DNA of 64,000 nt from Delphinus delphis (Eukaryota; Chordata; Mammalia; Artiodactyla; Delphinidae). Positions 35,061 to 46,369 of the stretch are shown here, piece by piece. The position numbers were made by a program, and so were the translations under genes. The notes below the pieces were generated by a model. The model worked only from the letters and a program-made list of their open reading frames with translations. It was not told the origin of the DNA and searched no databases. The stretch lies in NCBI RefSeq assembly GCF_949987515.2, contig NC_082688.1, positions 72,978,731 through 73,042,730 on the forward strand, given 5' to 3'. How positions within the stretch are numbered: position 1 is the stretch's first letter; each line of letters begins with the position of its first letter.

Positions 35061-35970
35061 AGAAAATATAATAAAGTTATTAAAATAAAATAATTATTAA
35101 GAGAAAAACAAACAAACAAACAAAACGGACGGATAGAGCCCTAGGACAAATGGTGGAAGCAAAGGTATACAGACAAAATCTCACACAGAAGCATACACAT
35201 ACACGCTCACAAAAAGAGGAAAAGGGGAAAAATAAATCTTGCTCTCAAAGTCCACCTCCTTAATTTGGGATGATTGGTTGTCAATTCATGTATTCCACAG
35301 ATGCAGGGTATATCAAGTTGATTGTGGAGCTTTAATCCGCTGCTTCTGAGGCTGCTGGGAGAGATTTCCCTTTCTCTTCTTTGTTCTCACAGCTCCCAGG
35401 GGCTCAGCTTTGGATTTGGCCCCACCTGTGCGTGTAGGTCACAGGTGGGCGTCTGTTCTTCGCTCAGACAGGACGGGGTTAAAGGAGCCGCTGATTCGGA
35501 GGCTCTGGCTCACTCAGGCCGCGGGGAGGGAGGGGCACTGCGTGCGGGGCGGGCCTGCGGCGGCAGAGGCCGGCGTGACGTTGCAGCAGCCTGAGGCGCG
35601 CGTTCTCCAGGGAGAGTTGTTCCTGGATCCCGGGACCCTGGCAGTGGCGGGCTGCACATGCTCCCAGGAAGGGGGTGTGGATAGTGTCCTGTGCTCGCAC
35701 ACAGGCTTCTTGGTGGCGGCGGCAGCAGCAGCCTTAGCGTCTCATGCCTGTCTCTGCGGTCCGCGCTTTTAGCCGCGGCTCACGCCGTTCTCTGGAGCTC
35801 CTTTAAGCAGCGCTCTGAATCCCCTCCAGGTACGTTGGGGGTTTCTTGCCTTTTGGGGGGTCTGAGGTCTTCTGCCAGCGTTCAGTAGGTGTTCTGTAGG
35901 AGTTGTTCCACGTGTAGTTGTATTTCTGGTGTATCTGTGGGGAGGAAGGTGATCTCCGCGTCTTTCTCTT

Positions 35971-35980
35971 CCGCCATCTT
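35971..35980 (-). promoter_or_regulatory. YY1-like site at L1 5' end
   Basis: AAGATGGCGG on the minus strand, about 25 bases from the element's 5' end. In human L1, a YY1 site at the equivalent place fixes the transcription start. The role here is inferred from motif and position. Confidence 0.6.
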
Positions 35981-36003
35981 CCCGGAAGCCTCCACTTATG
36001 CTC

Positions 36004-36019
36004 GGGCCATACAGCCTTT
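36004..36019. repeat. L1 target-site duplication, right copy
   Basis: GGGCCATACAGCCTTT followed by AATGC, so the uninterrupted site read CTTT/AA at the endonuclease cut. Confidence 0.95.
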
Positions 36020-36809
36020 AATGCATAGAACTAATTTAAAACTATTGTGAGAGAAATGTTGACTTGATATATAATTGATATTTCTATTTCAGAAATATGT
36101 AATATTGGAATGAATTGTCATAGTGAAGTATTGAACTTTCAGTGATTAGAGATACGAAAGCATAAATGCACAACCACTTAGAAGGCATCTTTTTGAGACT
36201 TAAGAAGAGATCTGAGTGTCTTTTGCGATCACTTTCAGCTTTGAAATTCTATGATATCTATAATATATATTCACAGCACACATGCACTTATAAAGGGAGT
36301 GTACCTGTGCAGTAGGTGACTGTGGACACTCATGATTTACCCAATTGTGTGAAATGTTCTAATGTTGTACTGTTTAGTGATTACCTTGTTAAAACCAAAT
36401 GATGAGGCTTACTTTGCAGTAGTCTCCACTGAAAGAAATGATCATTACTGTTCTGAACTGTCTTGCAAAGAAGTTAATTCCAGGCAGGAAGAAACAGGGA
36501 GAAGTGACTATAAAAACAAATATCTCCATCCTTCTAATAAAGAAGGAGAATTGAGCCTACAATCTGAAGCATGAATAAACCTTGATTGGTTCTGGGTTTA
36601 GGGTTGAGCTGCCCCTGAGAGACTTACATAGAAATATGGTCTACTATAAATATATATAATAGGGGTATCTATATGAAGATGGAAAGATGGGTCAAAAAAT
36701 CTTCCCAGAGGAAATGATATCTAAGCTGGTATATAACTGTTTTAAAGCTGGCATGTGTAAAGGAAATTCCAGGAAGAAGGATAATCATGCATAAGTGGAG
36801 AATAAAATA
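36020..36809. other. Unique sequence, nothing recognised
   Basis: AT-rich. A 70-codon open frame at 36362-36574 shows no domain and no supporting signals. Confidence 0.4.
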
Positions 36810-37085
36810 TAGTCTTTTGTTTTCCGTGGAAAACAATGAGATATAAGACTAGAAAGATATACTGGAGTCAGGTAGTAAGTTGTTAGAATATGTAAGTCAT
36901 GATAAAGAGTTTGGAGTTTATCTAAGAGAAATAGGAAGTCTTTTTAGGATTTCAAGCAGGGCACTGAAATAATCAGATAGACATTTTAAAAGCTCCTTCA
37001 GGCTATGTTTTAGAGAATGGATTAGAACAGGGCAAAACTTGATATAGACTACTTAGAAGGCTGTGCTAGTAATCTGTGCAGTCCA
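36810..37085 (-). mobile_element. L2 LINE internal 3' region, reversed (copy A)
   Basis: GATAAAGAGTTTGGAGTTTA, TCTAAGAGAAATAGGAAGTC, TTTCAAGCAGGGCACTGAAA and GGAGAATGGATT-like AGAGAATGGATTAGAACAGG follow the reversed L2 3' ORF region. It covers the same part of L2 as 38090 onward. Confidence 0.75.
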
Positions 37086-37717
37086 TGTAAGATCTCCTTG
37101 TCACCAGTTTTTCAATCATGTTCATTCACAATTCCTGAGCATCCAGCCTAAGCTTAGCCACCAGCTGTAAATCACTGCAGATCTGTGCCTTTTGTCGTCT
37201 TTGTTTTCAGGTAAAAAATGAACAACGGTGTACCCTGCTTAAAGTTCTGTCCTTTGGGAGCAGTTCCTTTTTCTGTTGTCCTCTTGGGTCACCCAAGACT
37301 GAGGCTGTTGTGCTGCAGTTGTGCAGAATTCCAGCATATCATGCAGGTTCATCTGTAAACCTGAGTCCCAAATGTTTCTTCCCTAAGTCAATTGGACATA
37401 AAAAAACTCCCCATGAGGCCATAGGTGGAAGTTGAGGGAGAAGAAGCAGTACAGCAGGAATAGGTACTATGAAATCTGATTCATCGATTCCTGCAATTTG
37501 CTTGTGTCTTTAGGACTCGCTTGAGCCTGATCTCTTACATACCCTTCCCACTTGATGTTGGAGTGATCCTTTACTCACCTAAATTCATGGCTTAGGGTGG
37601 GGGGATGTTCAGAAGGCACTCTTTCAGCCTCTACCCATTACCCGTGCTAAAGCCACATCCACATTTTTAGGTATTTGATACAGCAGCATCTCTACTTCTT
37701 GGTGTCATTTGTTGTCT
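37086..37717. other. Unique sequence, nothing recognised
   Basis: Somewhat more G+C than average; no gene or repeat could be named. Confidence 0.4.
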
Positions 37718-38082
37718 TGGTGATCTCAGGCTGCTATAACAATATACCATATCCTAGGTAGTTTAAAAAACAGACATTTATTTCTAACAGCTTGGGAAAC
37801 TGGGAAGTCCAATATCAAGGGCCAGCAGATTTGGTTACTGGTAAGAGCCCTCTTCCTGGCTGGAAGACGGCCACCTTCTCTCTGTGTCCCCACAAGGTAG
37901 AGAGAGGGGAAGCTTTGGTGTTTCTTCCTCTTCTTTTAAGGGCACTATCTTATCTTGGGGGCTCTTCCTTTTGACTTCACCTAAACCTAGTTACCTCCCA
38001 AAGGACCTACCTCTTAATTCTATCACACTGGGGGTTAGGACTTGATCATATGAATTTGAGGGAGACACAAACATCAAGTCCA
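37718..38082 (-). mobile_element. MLT1-type MaLR LTR, reversed, near full length
   Basis: TGATCTCAGGCTGCTATAAC, AATATACCATATCCTAGGTA, ACATTTATTTCTAACAGCTT, CTTCCTGGCTGGAAGACGGC, CTTCTCTCTGTGTCCCCACA, TTACCTCCCAAAGGACCTAC, ACACTGGGGGTTAGGACTTG and GGGAGACACAAACATCAAGT trace an MLT1 LTR from end to start. MaLR LTRs are old, non-coding relics of ERVL-type retrotransposons. An open frame inside it is incidental. Confidence 0.85.
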
Positions 38083-38089
38083 TAATGAT

Positions 38090-38590
38090 GTTACTCTTGA
38101 GGAGTTTGGATATCATCTAAGGGAAATGTAGACCTATTTTACCATTTCAAGCAGGCCAGTGATATAGTCATATTTGTATTTTTTAAAACTCACAAAGGCT
38201 ATATTTTATAAAAATAATTAAAATGGACAGAACTAGGGACAGGAAGACCTCTTAGTGGTTAACATAATATTTTAACTAAGAAATGCAATTGATGTAGACT
38301 AGGATAATGGCCATGAAGAGAAAAATTGTATCGGTTTTAGAGATACCAAGAGGTCAACCCAACAGCACTTTGTTATAGTTCCAGTTTGGAGAAGTTGAGA
38401 GCTATTAATATCTTCTATTGAAATTTGGATCACATGGGTGGGAGCTATATTGTCCCCCCACCTGCCCCCCAAAGTGAAATCTGTATGTTCTTTTTCGTTC
38501 ATATTGTGGTTGAAGTTCTTTCAGGGTATCTGCATGGAGATGCTGAGTATGTAGTTGGATATTTAGTTAGGAGAATCTAGAGAGAAACTA
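38090..38590 (-). mobile_element. L2 LINE internal 3' region, reversed (copy B)
   Basis: GAGGAGTTTGGATATCATCT, ATTTCAAGCAGGCCAGTGAT and AGATGCTGAGTATGTAGTTG GATA are the reversed L2 3' region. It re-covers the L2 stretch also present at 36905 onward, so the two are separate copies or a duplication. Confidence 0.65.
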
Positions 38591-40256
38591 ATTCATCACT
38601 CAATTTTCATAATGTCCATGCTTGGAACACATAAATAAACAATAGGGTTTTTAAATTTATAGTGTAGTCAGTTGCTTATTTAAGACAAATTATATTAAAA
38701 TGACACAAAGGAGTAGGCTATTTAATATTTGTTAGCCTCACAGTTTTTCTTCATTTTTCATCATTTTATAAGTGAAGGAAAACTGAAGCTAATAGATATA
38801 ATATAGCCTACCAACATCTAACAGAATTTAGTGGAGATAGAACTTAAACTCACTTCTTCACGTTGTGCTAACAAAGTCCTAGCAGAAGTACCTTGTTGTT
38901 TTAGGACCTCAGGTTTATTGTATATCAAAGGAAGGCAGTCTCTCCCTTCTAATTCAAGAGTCTATAAATTGATGGCTAGATAACCACTGTTCCTGTACAG
39001 CCTAAACTTCATAAAACCATGGCAGCAATATGTATAGGCCATTTAATTTCAACTCTAGGCCCAGCCGACAGGACAAATTTGACATTGTTTTTATTTGTTT
39101 TACTTAGGAATGTTTGAAGGAGAGAAATGACCAATATTTCTGCAGTCTCAGGACAATATCAGACTACTTGAGGGAAGTGAAGGCCACTACACAATTAGAA
39201 TAAGATCCCCTCATTTTACTCCCCATAGTAAACAAAGAAATGTTTACAATTAAAAATGGAAGTCTGAACTTTTTAAAAGGATCATAGATTTTCCTTGAAA
39301 GGATGAACATTTATTTATACACATTATATTCAGCAACACAAATGGCAAGTGCTTTTTAAGGACTATTATTTGGTTCTGTAATGGTTGTCTCCTCCCTTAG
39401 GAAATCTAGGCTTACATAATGCGAGGAAGTAAATTGACCTGAAAATGAAGATTCTAAAAACAAAATAACCACCAACATATATGTTTTGGTCTTTGGTGCC
39501 TACCTCTCATTCCCAAAGGATGCTTTAGCAGTATCTAATATTCCTAAAATTTAATAATTTTATGCCCAATTAGGATGAATCTGCTTTTATGACCTTGTTT
39601 TGAATGGCTTGGTGATTTTGACTGGCCTGTACTTTGTCTCAGTAGTCAGTGGGGGTAGAATGTATATTTCACTCTATTAAATGAAGGAGCAAACTACCTC
39701 TTGCATCACAGCTTGATGTTGGCACTAATGAGTTCATCTGCCCAGTCAGATCAGTGGAAGTGATTTTATAAAATATTTACCTTTTGGAGACAGGACCTTA
39801 AGAAATTTATTGCCCCTTTGTGGAAGATATTTTCCCACCAGTCTAATAGAGGCAGTGTTAAACATAATGCTGGAAAGGGATCTGAATTTGCCCCACTCCT
39901 TTTGGAAAAATACACAGATTATTTCATTTGTTTATTATTTCCATGTGGCCTCAACTTGAAAACTTCAGCTGAATCTAAACTAGCGTTAGATTATAGAATA
40001 TCAGTGGATAGGTCCAGCAGTGTTTTGGACTGTTTGTGGTAGATGATATGTGGAGATGGGCAGAAGGACCTCTTCACAAATTGACCCGAGGTAATTCACT
40101 GAGAGGATCAGAACGTTATGGAAAATGTATTGGAGAGTTGATGATTTTCAATAGCATGTAGGAATGGAATGAAATGAACAAAAATCTTTGCTAGTGGTAT
40201 CATTACTTTATGTCCATAGAGGTGAGGTTACCTAATGCACAAGACTCACAAACTAA
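38591..40256. other. Unique sequence, nothing recognised
   Basis: About 1.7 kb of AT-rich DNA without a supported feature; open frames such as 39818-40042 have no domain. Confidence 0.45.
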
Positions 40257-40269
40257 CAACTCAGTTTTT

Positions 40270-40616
40270 TTTTTTAATTTATTTATTTATTTATAGCTGC
40301 ATTGGGTCTTCATTGCTGCACGTGGGCTTTCTCTAGTTGAGGCAAATGGGGGCTACTCTTCGTTGCGGTGCGCGGGCCTCTCATTGCGGTGGCTTCTCTT
40401 GTTGTGGAGCGCGGGCTCTAGGTGCGCAGGCTTCAGTAGTTGCGGCGCATGGGCTCAGTAGTTGTGGCTCGTGGGCTCTAGAGCGCAGGCTCAGTAGTTG
40501 TGGTGCACGGGCTTAGTTGCTGCACGGCATGTGGGATCTTCCCGGACCAGGGCTCGAACCCGTGTTCCCTGCATTGGCAGGCAGATTCTTAACCACTGCG
40601 CCACCAGGGAAGCCCC
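40270..40616 (-). mobile_element. Long CHR-type tRNA-Glu SINE, reverse orientation
   Basis: The minus strand starts GGGCTTCCCTGGTGGCGCAG, has the B-box-like GGTTCGAGCCC, and ends in an A-rich tail (AAATAAATAAATAAATT then A-run). The middle holds several 'ACTACTGAGCC'-like repeats (seen here as GGCTCAGTAGTTGTGG at three places), which distinguish this longer subtype from CHR-2. Direct repeats CAACTCAGTTTTT at 40257-40269 and 40617-40629 mark the insertion. Confidence 0.95.
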
Positions 40617-40670
40617 CAACTCAGTTTTTACATGTTATACTAAGGCTGTTTAAAATAGTACTTTACTCTT

Positions 40671-40892
40671 TGGGCTTCCCTGGTGGCGCAGTGGTTGAGA
40701 GTCCACCTGCCGATGCAGGGGACGTGGGTTCGTGCCCCAGTCCGGGAAGATCCCACATGCCGTGGAGCGGCTAGGCCCGTGAGCCATGGCCGCTGAGCCT
40801 GCGCGTCCGGAGCCTGTGCTCCGCAACGCGAGAGGCCACAACAGTGAGAGGCCCTAGTACTGCAAAAAAAAAAAAAAAAAAAAAAAAAAAGA
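40671..40892 (+). mobile_element. CHR-2-like tRNA-Glu SINE, plus orientation, intact
   Basis: GGGCTTCCCTGGTGGCGCAG head, pol III B-box-like GGTTCGTGCCC at 40727-40737, and a CHR-2 body ending GCAAAA with a 27-base A-tail (40864-40890). A 21-bp target-site duplication (40650-40670 and 40893-40913) is perfect. The long uninterrupted tail and perfect duplication argue for a fairly recent insertion. Confidence 0.96.
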
Positions 40893-40913
40893 TTAAAATA
40901 GTACTTTACTCTT

Positions 40914-42561
40914 AGAACTAAGTGAAAATACAAAGTAATAATAAACATTAAAAATCTTCTACTGAAAAAAGAGATCATTTTAAATTGCTGATCTAGTTCT
41001 AGTTCTGGGAATATATATCATTAAGATAAAACAAAATATGAGCGAACAGCTAGAAGAATGAGATGAACTCCATGTGGAAGGAAATAAAAAACGTTTAATT
41101 GAACGTCTAACTCTTTTAAAAACATCCACAGAGGAATAAGGTGAAATAAAGCCAGAAATACCAGGAGAACAATAAGAGAATGCAAAACAACTAAACAGAG
41201 ACTTGGCAGGATGGAAAACGAAGAACTCATAACTACACACAGTGGACTTCATCATTCTCTGGACCTCAGATTGCTTTTGACACTCCTGTAGAATAGCAAA
41301 TATAAAGCCAGGCAGATGGGGCACTTTCAATGGATACTAATAGAAAAATCCTATAATGGGAAATTCTTCCAGGTGGCTAAAAGGAAATGGTACAATAATT
41401 TGATCAAATGAAGAAGCAGTACAGAAATATTTAGCAACAGATTTTATAATGGGAATGACTCCTAAACAAACACATGCCCATTGCTTTCACTGGTCCAAAA
41501 TATTCTGGGTAAGTTGGAAGAGTTTGCTAGTGGTCCTCATACTTTCTAAAAGTGTATACAATATTATGGGGAAAATGAAATATTATCTCAAAATCAGTAA
41601 ATACCACTTTCTACTAAAAATAACCTGTGATAAACACTAAGGTATAATTTAAATAGCCAAGTCTCAACATCATAGCTCTCTTTTTGAATGACACTTTTGA
41701 ACAAAATGCAGCTTTTTGCCTAAACTGTCTTATCAAATATTTGTTCAATAGAAATCTCCCATGTGAAAAACAAAATTTGGCTTGCAGTGTTTTATGCTTC
41801 ATCTCACATGGATGATAAAGTAATTGGCTATAGTAGAAAACATTAAAAAGTGATGTAGTTTTTTTCTGATCTATATCTGTGTCTATTAAAATGCATCCAT
41901 GTCCTCCACTTTCTCTATTAGCTCTGACACATTGTCCAGAAGTGAAGCTTTATGCTATTAAAATATTTACAGCTATTCCTTTTGTCTGAAGTCACCGAAA
42001 ATATGCTCATTGTTTTGACTGGGCATACATATAATTTTATATTGAAGAACTATCATAAGATTGATCACAGTTTCAGGAAAAGTCAAGATGAATAAGTAAA
42101 ATAAAAGAACCGTGAGTCCAATTATTAGTCCAGTGTCAGACCTGAATGGAGGTTAAGAAGACTAAACCCTCTTAGTTTGAGTCAGGAAGAGGGACATCTC
42201 ATGTGCACATTTGAAGATCAACGACAAGTGTGATCAGAAAAAAGAGTTACTGAGGTCAAATTCACTGTTTAGAAATTAGTTATTACCCTTATAGGATAAT
42301 TTCTGTGGAGGTTTAGTAATTATTTTTTTCTTCTACTGCTGCCTAACAAACTCAGCTAATACATGGTTTAATCTCTTAATATTTATTTTAACTATTTAAA
42401 CATGGTACTATGAAAGTTTGGAGGAATGTTTAAGGTGGACCTTTGGACACATTTCCTAAAATAAAGGGCCTTTGGATACATTCCCTGAAATGATTTGGAA
42501 GGAATCTTGGTATCATTCATCCGGATTAATGAGATACATGACTTGGTTGGAAAGCTATGAC
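40914..42561. other. Unique sequence, nothing recognised
   Basis: AT-rich. Reading 41020-41640 in translation gave only frames with many stops, so no processed pseudogene could be supported. Confidence 0.4.
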
Positions 42562-42795
42562 TTTTTTTTTTAACATCTTTATTGGAGCATAATTGCTTTA
42601 CAATGTTGTGTTAGTTTCTGCTGTATAACAAAGTGAATCAGCTATGCATATGCATATATCCCCATATCTCCTCCCTCCCACCCTCCCTATCCCATCCCTC
42701 TAGGTAGCCACACAGCACCGAGCTGATCTCCCTGTGCTATGCTGCTGCTTCCCACTAGCTATCTGTTTTACATTTGGTAGTGCATATTAATGTCA
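42562..42795 (-). mobile_element. L1 3' end fragment, reverse orientation
   Basis: A T10 run, then AACATCTTTATTGGAGCATA, ACAATGTTGTGTTAGTTTCT, GCACCGAGCTGATCTCCCTG and CTTCCCACTAGCTATCTGTT match the full-length L1 3' UTR. About 234 bp, 5'-truncated; target-site duplications not found. Confidence 0.9.
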
Positions 42796-43790
42796 GCACA
42801 TTCTAAGTTTTGAATTTTTACTCATGCTTTACTACATATACAATAGAAACATTACAAGATGGCATGTAAAGAGGAGAGACGATTGGAATCCAGCTTCTCA
42901 CTTGTGGCTCTTCCCACCTCTTCTTTGAGTTTGATCTCAACTCTAGTATATCTTACTGGCTTTCCATTTCCTTTTTTTTTTCAAGTAATGCCTTCACTTT
43001 CCTGTTTCTCCATACTCTATAATCCAGTTCATCTTCAGCTTATTGATGTACTCTTATGTGTGTTCAGTTCTGTAACAACGAACTATTAATTAAAGCTTCT
43101 TATTTTACTCTCAGATTGCTTCTCATGAATTCTATTGGAGGTGGCCTGGTATTTCTGGAAACAAGGATTACCTCCCTGGCACCTTGGGAAGTCGGATGTT
43201 GATAAATTTCTAGAATTCTTTGGAGACGATTTCACTCTTGTGTCAGAGATGAATTTTCTATGCAATCCATTGAATGTATGATAGAGAAAACCTGATTATG
43301 GGTTGGAAAATGGTGGAAAGGGAGAAGCAAAAGATGACAGTGGATAGAGGAACTTGGTAGGTCACAGAGAACTTTCAAAATGAAATAAAAATGAAAGAGA
43401 AAGAGATTTTGTGGGCAGGAAACTAGATTTCTACATATAGTTATCAAAACACCTTTGGTTCAGTGAGTACTAATTACAGCTAGTTGGCATCTCTTAGATA
43501 ATGTAACCATGCCAAAAAAGCAGTCTTGATAGCAAAGAGTCTCTAATAAAGGACCTCCAATCTCTTTCACTTGTAGGTAAAAGTTGTAATGATAAAAATG
43601 TTCAAAAGAAAAGTAATTCACATTTCTTTTTGGGAGAGTGTGACCATTATTGCCACATTCTTATCCCAAATTTGGTTTTTACAGTGAATTTCCAGTGTGG
43701 ATTCTGAAGACAGGATATTAAGATATATGGCCTTCATAGGAGTTCATTTAGCTCTCTCTATTGTGGACCTAACATAAATGCTTTTAAATG

Positions 43791-43794
<4 letters not shown>
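42796..43794. other. Unique sequence, nothing recognised
   Basis: No gene or repeat that I can support. Confidence 0.4.

Positions 43795-43843
<49 letters not shown>
43795..43843. repeat. (GT)24 microsatellite
   Basis: About 49 bp of uninterrupted GT dinucleotides. Likely polymorphic in length. Confidence 0.97.
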
Positions 43844-43845
<2 letters not shown>

Positions 43846-45629
43846 CAAAAATGTTATGAAATGTTATGGATTCTAAGAGAGTTACTACCTGAAAACTGTA
43901 GCTGGGTATCTCTATGAATGTATTTTTAAATATGCAGCTATACCATGGCCTGGCACTCTTCAATAAATAAGCATGGGGAAAAAAAATCTCTTCAAACAGC
44001 ACCTCTCATAAGGGCTATGAAATACCTGACAAGACAACTGTTTGGACTTCCATGCTGTGTTCACAGTCTATTCATTATTCTATAGTGCTTTCTGCTAATC
44101 ACTTATTATTGTGCAAGGTGAGCACAGTTAACCTCTTTAAAGAACTCTGATCCAATATTGAATCACTTTCATAAAGATTCTTGGAGCACAGGATCAGTTT
44201 GGCTCAATCACACAAAACCCTGGTACAGTTATTGTCAAAATAGTCACTACTTTTAATCAGATAAATTGATTAGGACTCAGTTTAGGTATATAAAAAGGCA
44301 GTTAGGATCTGGGAAGTCTCTGCAGATGAGTTAGATTTTGCCTGAAAGGGGGATTAGGGCTCAATTTCTTGGTGGAAAGGGCTTTGGGGAGCTTCAGTAG
44401 TAGAAAGCCAAAGCTTGCAAGCAGTTTATTAAGACTACACTCAAGCATAAGGGAACAAAGTAGAAATCCATTTACTGGAAATGAAGTGAAAAGGTAGAGC
44501 CTTAGACACAGCATCGTGGGAGAAAATATTCTGCCTTCAGATCTGAAACACCTGTTTCCTGTGGTATTATCAGAAAATGATGTAGTTTCCAAATCTCCTG
44601 TGCATTGAATTGAGGGCCTTGGATTCCTCCTGACTAAAAACAAATGGGTTCCATGTTGTAGGGTAATGCTTAGTCCAAAGGTCAGAGTCTGGAATTCCAG
44701 CTCAAGGAAAGGAAGGATTTGGGGAAAAGGTCCCTGGCAGATTTTGAGAACTTTCAGTGTTATCTGACCCGCTGGACAAGATTTCTTAACTTATAAAGTC
44801 AATGTTGTATAATTTGTTTCCATTCTGTTTTGATGTCTATTAAATTCTATTAATGAATGCCAAAACTGAATAATTAATGACAGAAAATACTTTTTTTGAC
44901 TATTTCTAATAGTTTTCTAGATAATTATCCTGTTTTTAAAAGGCTGGACTAGATTTTGAAATATGAGCCACATTTAAAAATATATAACAGGAGTGGAAAT
45001 AGGTACACTAGAATTATTATACAACATGTTGAAAGTTAGGCCTCTTTATATGTAGTTTTCAGTAAAGATAAAAACCCTAATTAAGCCAGTGTATGAATTG
45101 ACTATTGATATTTCTTGAGGGACCAGAAATGGAAGACAACCATTGTATTAGAAATTATTTCAAATGCTTCCTGTCTGTGCAATCTGAAAGAAAAATACGT
45201 GAAGTAGATAAATCAAATTTACTTCAGATCTAGTCACACATTGTTTCAACTGTTTCAACATCCACTCCTTAAATTGGTAAGTTCATTTCTATGCTGAAAA
45301 ATTTTTACCACAATTACATCCTGCTGGTATGTTTCCCAGGTCATTATTTTAACACTATATAATACTTCTCAGATGTCCTTCTTAACAAAACCATGAAAAA
45401 AAACCCCATGAATTAGTCACTTGTAGGCTCGTAGCAAGTGGATTAATGTAAAGGCATCCTGCTTTGACTTACAACCTCTTCTCAGTACAGTGGTTATAAC
45501 TGTTCAACACAGTCAGACAGGACAAAGAGCAATTCTAATTGAAAGTAGGCAACAGGATACACATTTTTGTCTTTTTAAAAATAGTGTCTATTTTAAATTA
45601 TATCTAACTGCAACTGCCTCCTGTAATAG
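43844..45629. other. Unique sequence, nothing recognised
   Basis: About 1.8 kb. The 113-codon open frame on the minus strand at 44302-44643 is the longest here outside repeats, but I see no domain, signal peptide or splice context in it. Confidence 0.4.
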
Positions 45630-46140
45630 AGATGTTGGATAGCCAATTTGATATATACATTTAGAGTTCAGAGGAGAGGTTTGGGATACAAGTAAACATG
45701 CGTGGGTTACCAGAATTTAGACAACATTTAAAGAGCTTGGGTTGGATGAACTCTCCTGTGGAGTTAAAGTAATGTAAACAGATGTTAGAGTATATCAGAA
45801 GACTAAACCCTGAGACTTTCAATTAACGCAGAATTCAGGATGGTGGGGAGTAACCACAAAAAGAACCCAAGAAGGGGGAGCCAGGGAGGTAAGACGAGAA
45901 CCAAGAGAACAGTTGTCCCAAAATCAAGAAAAAGGAAAGTTTAACAAGTATCACAGAAAGGTCAAATAAATGACAAAGAATTTACATTCTAAAGAGCAAT
46001 TTTGGTTGGAGTGGTAATAACAAATCCTGAACCTTGAGTGGGTTCAAGAGAGGATGGCCAAGTGGGGAGGAGACATGGAGTACAGACAACTCTATTTAAG
46101 GCTTTATCTGTAAAGAAGAGAGAGAAGTGAGGTAGACCAG
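45630..46140 (-). mobile_element. L2 LINE 3' ORF region, reverse orientation
   Basis: GGAGCCAGGGAGGTAAGACG AGAACCAAGAGAACAG, CACAGAAAGGTCAAATAAAT, TTTTGGTTGGAGTGGTAATA, GAGTGGGTTCAAGAGAGGAT and GTACAGACAACTCTATTTAA follow the reversed L2 coding region in order. Strongly diverged. Confidence 0.75.
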
Positions 46141-46369
46141 TGGGGTCAAGGGAAAGCTATATTTCTTACAGAAAAGATTGCTTGCAGTGTGTTTGTCATT
46201 CAAAGCCTTTTTTACGTGAGTTATATATTAAACTGAATTAGGACTAATAAAAGCCAGGAGGATTATATGTGCTCTTTCCTTTGAAGTAAAAAAGATGACC
46301 ACTAGACCTCTCTCTAGGAAAGGAATGCACTGTATAGGTTGTTAATTGTTAACGTTTTCAATAGAGTTT

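Larger units (their letters stand above)
29287..36003 (-). mobile_element. Full-length L1 retrotransposon (about 6.7 kb)
   Basis: A complete LINE-1 in minus orientation: 5' UTR (34429-36003), ORF1 (33535-34428), short spacer, ORF2 (29667-33476), 3' UTR and poly(A). L1 copies itself by target-primed reverse transcription. The 16-bp perfect duplication on both sides, and the site CTTT/AA reconstructed at the right junction, are the marks of L1 endonuclease insertion. Both ORFs carry stops and ORF2 also carries frameshifts, so this copy cannot retrotranspose. Perfect flanking duplications with several disabling changes suggest a moderately old, lineage-specific insertion. The 5' UTR appears to lack an internal block (see findings). 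Confidence 0.97.
34429..36003 (-). promoter_or_regulatory. L1 5' UTR / internal promoter
   Basis: About 1.57 kb upstream of ORF1. The 5' half (roughly 35400-36003) is G+C- and CpG-rich, as expected of an L1 internal RNA polymerase II promoter. The ORF-proximal half holds a polypurine/polypyrimidine tract at 34938-35060. Open frames on the plus strand here (for example 35322-35594 and 35410-35772) are GC-driven and not supported as genes. The block looks shorter than I expect for this L1 lineage. Confidence 0.85.

Noticed and set aside
35322..35772. GC-rich open frames on the plus strand as a possible antisense L1 gene
   Set aside because: They lie in the CpG-rich L1 5' UTR where stops are rare; there is no known protein pattern, and several overlapping frames are equally open.
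41020..41640. Possible processed pseudogene
   Set aside because: All frames contain many stops and no protein family could be recognised.
44302..44643. 113-codon open frame on the minus strand
   Set aside because: No domain, signal or composition typical of coding sequence, no flanking splice or promoter evidence; length is possible by chance.
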